64,000 bases of DNA, taken from positions 7,032,501 through 7,096,500 of the forward strand of contig JALDNG010000004.1 of assembly GCA_024349245.1 (NCBI GenBank). Direction: 5' to 3'. This document shows, piece after piece, positions 62,601-64,000 of the stretch. The notes beneath the pieces are model-generated. The model was not told the origin of the DNA. It did not search any database and worked only from the letters and a program-made list of their open reading frames with translations. A program made the translations under genes and the position numbers. Source of the stretch: Neodontobutis hainanensis. Taxonomy: Eukaryota; Chordata; Actinopteri; Gobiiformes; Odontobutidae. Every line of letters starts with the position of its first letter. Position 1 is the first letter of the stretch.

Positions 62601-63987
62601 ATTACTTTTTAATTACTTACCTGAGGTGAGCTTCTCCAAACATTTACTTTGAGAGAGAAAAAGAGGGCCTTTTTGTTTTTGTCTGACGTTTTCAAGAACA
62701 GCTGCCCGGCTCTAATGATGAGCAACAATTACCTGACCGTACTTACTGTAAAGGTTTAGAAATTGGATCCATGGTCTGTCACTGTTTTTAGGTGAATAAT
62801 TTATTGTGTTTTATGTTACCTCTATGTTTTAATAGCTTTGTTGATTGGACTTCTGCTGCTGTCTTGGCCAGGACTCCCTTGAAAAAAATATTTGTAATCT
62901 CAAAGGGACATTCCTGGTTGGAATAAAGGTTAAATAAAAAATAAAAAATAAAAAAGAAAGTAGGGTGCTACAAGTTATGTTGTATGTAATTAAAAATAAA
63001 GAAAACTGAACAATCACAAAATATATAAAAAAAAATTCTTATTAACTTTGGTGATTTAGAGTTGGAATGTCTAATTAAAAGTTTCTTGGATGATATGAAG
63101 TTGTGGAATTAATTTATGCCATTAGGTTTTTATTTGGCTGAATGCAATCTGTTCAAGACTCAGCAACATCTGGCAAGTAAAAAGGAGTGCTCTGTTCAGG
63201 GGCAAACCAAAGTTCACAGGGTACAAGCTGCTTTTGGTTAAAAATACAAAGCATATCATGAAACCAAAAAGTTGAAAGTTGAGCTTGTTGTAGTCAACAT
63301 CAGCATGTCTCAGCACGGGTTTACTCTTATTTGGCAAAAAAGTATGGAGGCTCTAACAATATCCTGTGTTAGTCTGGGAACCCTGGCTTTATACGTTATT
63401 ACATTTCATCTGTTTTTTAAGTGTCTGCTGATAGTATCATAAAAGGTAGACCAGGTAGACTGCAGTCAGAAAATGTCCAAGGCACTCTGTTGTAGTAAAG
63501 AATAGTCCTTAGGATTTTTTTTTTATATTCTTCACTACAAATGAGTACATTGGACATTTTTGACTGGGATTGCTTCCTTGTGTGATAGTCCTCGAAGAGC
63601 ACCTGTTCTGCCTTTACTAGATGCACTCACCTCCGTCTACTGTTATGTTTGTCTGCAAACAGTATTTGGGAAAATAAGTAAAAAATTCATGACTATCATC
63701 TACACACTTTATTTATGGTAATGATAAACACTTGAAATTGTTTTCAATGTCCTCTGTATCCAATATCCAAAGGGTTTGTTAAATATTTAGATTGCTTTTG
63801 ATGCTTTTAGTTACACTTTGTTGAACTGTGCATTTCAAACATATAAGCATTTGATTTTCACAGACGTTAAAACTTCAATTGAGACACGTTTGCTGTGTGT
63901 AGCAAGATTATTAATATTAACATTGACTAAAAACAGCATATAAATGAACAAACTCTGGAACTTAACAAATGTCATTTCATTTTTCAG
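59672..63987 (+). other. csmd3: csmd3 intron 3 (about 4.3 kb)
   Basis: This phase 1 intron runs from GTGAGT to a probable TTTTTCAG acceptor. It contains one retrotransposon 3' tail (62812-62958). The rest is AT-rich sequence with no feature I recognise. Its 3' limit depends on the exon 4 call. Confidence 0.6.
62812..62958 (+). repeat. non-LTR retrotransposon 3' tail with (AAAAT)n end
   Basis: TTCTGCTGCTGTCTTGGCCAG, AATCTCAAAGGGACATTCC and GGAATAAAGGTTAAAT lead into a TAAAAAATAAAAAATAAAAA tail. This is a widely dispersed LINE 3' end in fish genomes, truncated at 5', in csmd3 intron 3. Confidence 0.7.
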
Positions 63988-64000
63988 ATAATTTCCGGAG
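63988..64000 (+). CDS. csmd3: csmd3 probable start of coding exon 4 (cut by window edge)
   Basis: A strong acceptor (CATTTCATTTTTCAG) with an upstream CTTAAC branch-point match ends at 63987. In the phase left by exon 3, the remaining 13 bases read D-N-F-R plus part of a codon. In CSMD3 the linker to the first sushi domain begins at this point, so an exon start is expected within a few kb of exon 3. The residues do not match the mammalian linker closely, and only 13 bases are visible. The call therefore rests on splice-site quality, phase and position. A fortuitous acceptor is the alternative. Confidence 0.5.

Overview
The window looks like a piece of a ray-finned (teleost) fish nuclear chromosome. 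It is AT-rich, almost entirely non-coding, has introns with GT/AG borders, and carries decayed Tc1-like transposons, tRNA-headed SINEs and non-LTR retrotransposon tails of the kinds common in teleosts. No bacterial, phage, organellar or viral gene was recognised, and there is no operon, CRISPR array or rRNA gene.

One gene is supported: the 5' end of csmd3 (CUB and sushi multiple domains 3), on the + strand. Four pieces fit together in phase. They are coding exon 1 (33125-33302; cytosolic leader, CxxC and hydrophobic segment), exon 2 (49182-49404; first half of CUB1), exon 3 (59559-59671; second half of CUB1), and probably the first 13 bases of exon 4 (63988-64000). Introns 1, 2 and 3 are about 15.9, 10.2 and 4.3 kb. 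The rest of this very large gene lies beyond the right edge.

Layout: 1-32.0 kb is intergenic, with repeats and no recognisable gene. 32.06-33.1 kb is the csmd3 5' flank. It holds a near-perfect RE1/NRSE (REST-binding) element at 32060-32080, a CpG-enriched stretch, and a 31-codon upstream ORF in strong Kozak context. 33.3-64 kb is csmd3 exons and introns.

I did not find a new gene system. The best leads are the RE1 site about 1 kb upstream of a neuronal gene, the uORF and alternative start arrangement, a pair of near-perfect short-loop hairpins at 6.3-6.4 kb, a SINE ending about 65 bp from the exon 3 acceptor, and an internally deleted Tc1-like element in intron 2. Family assignments rest on motifs recognised by eye; no database was searched.
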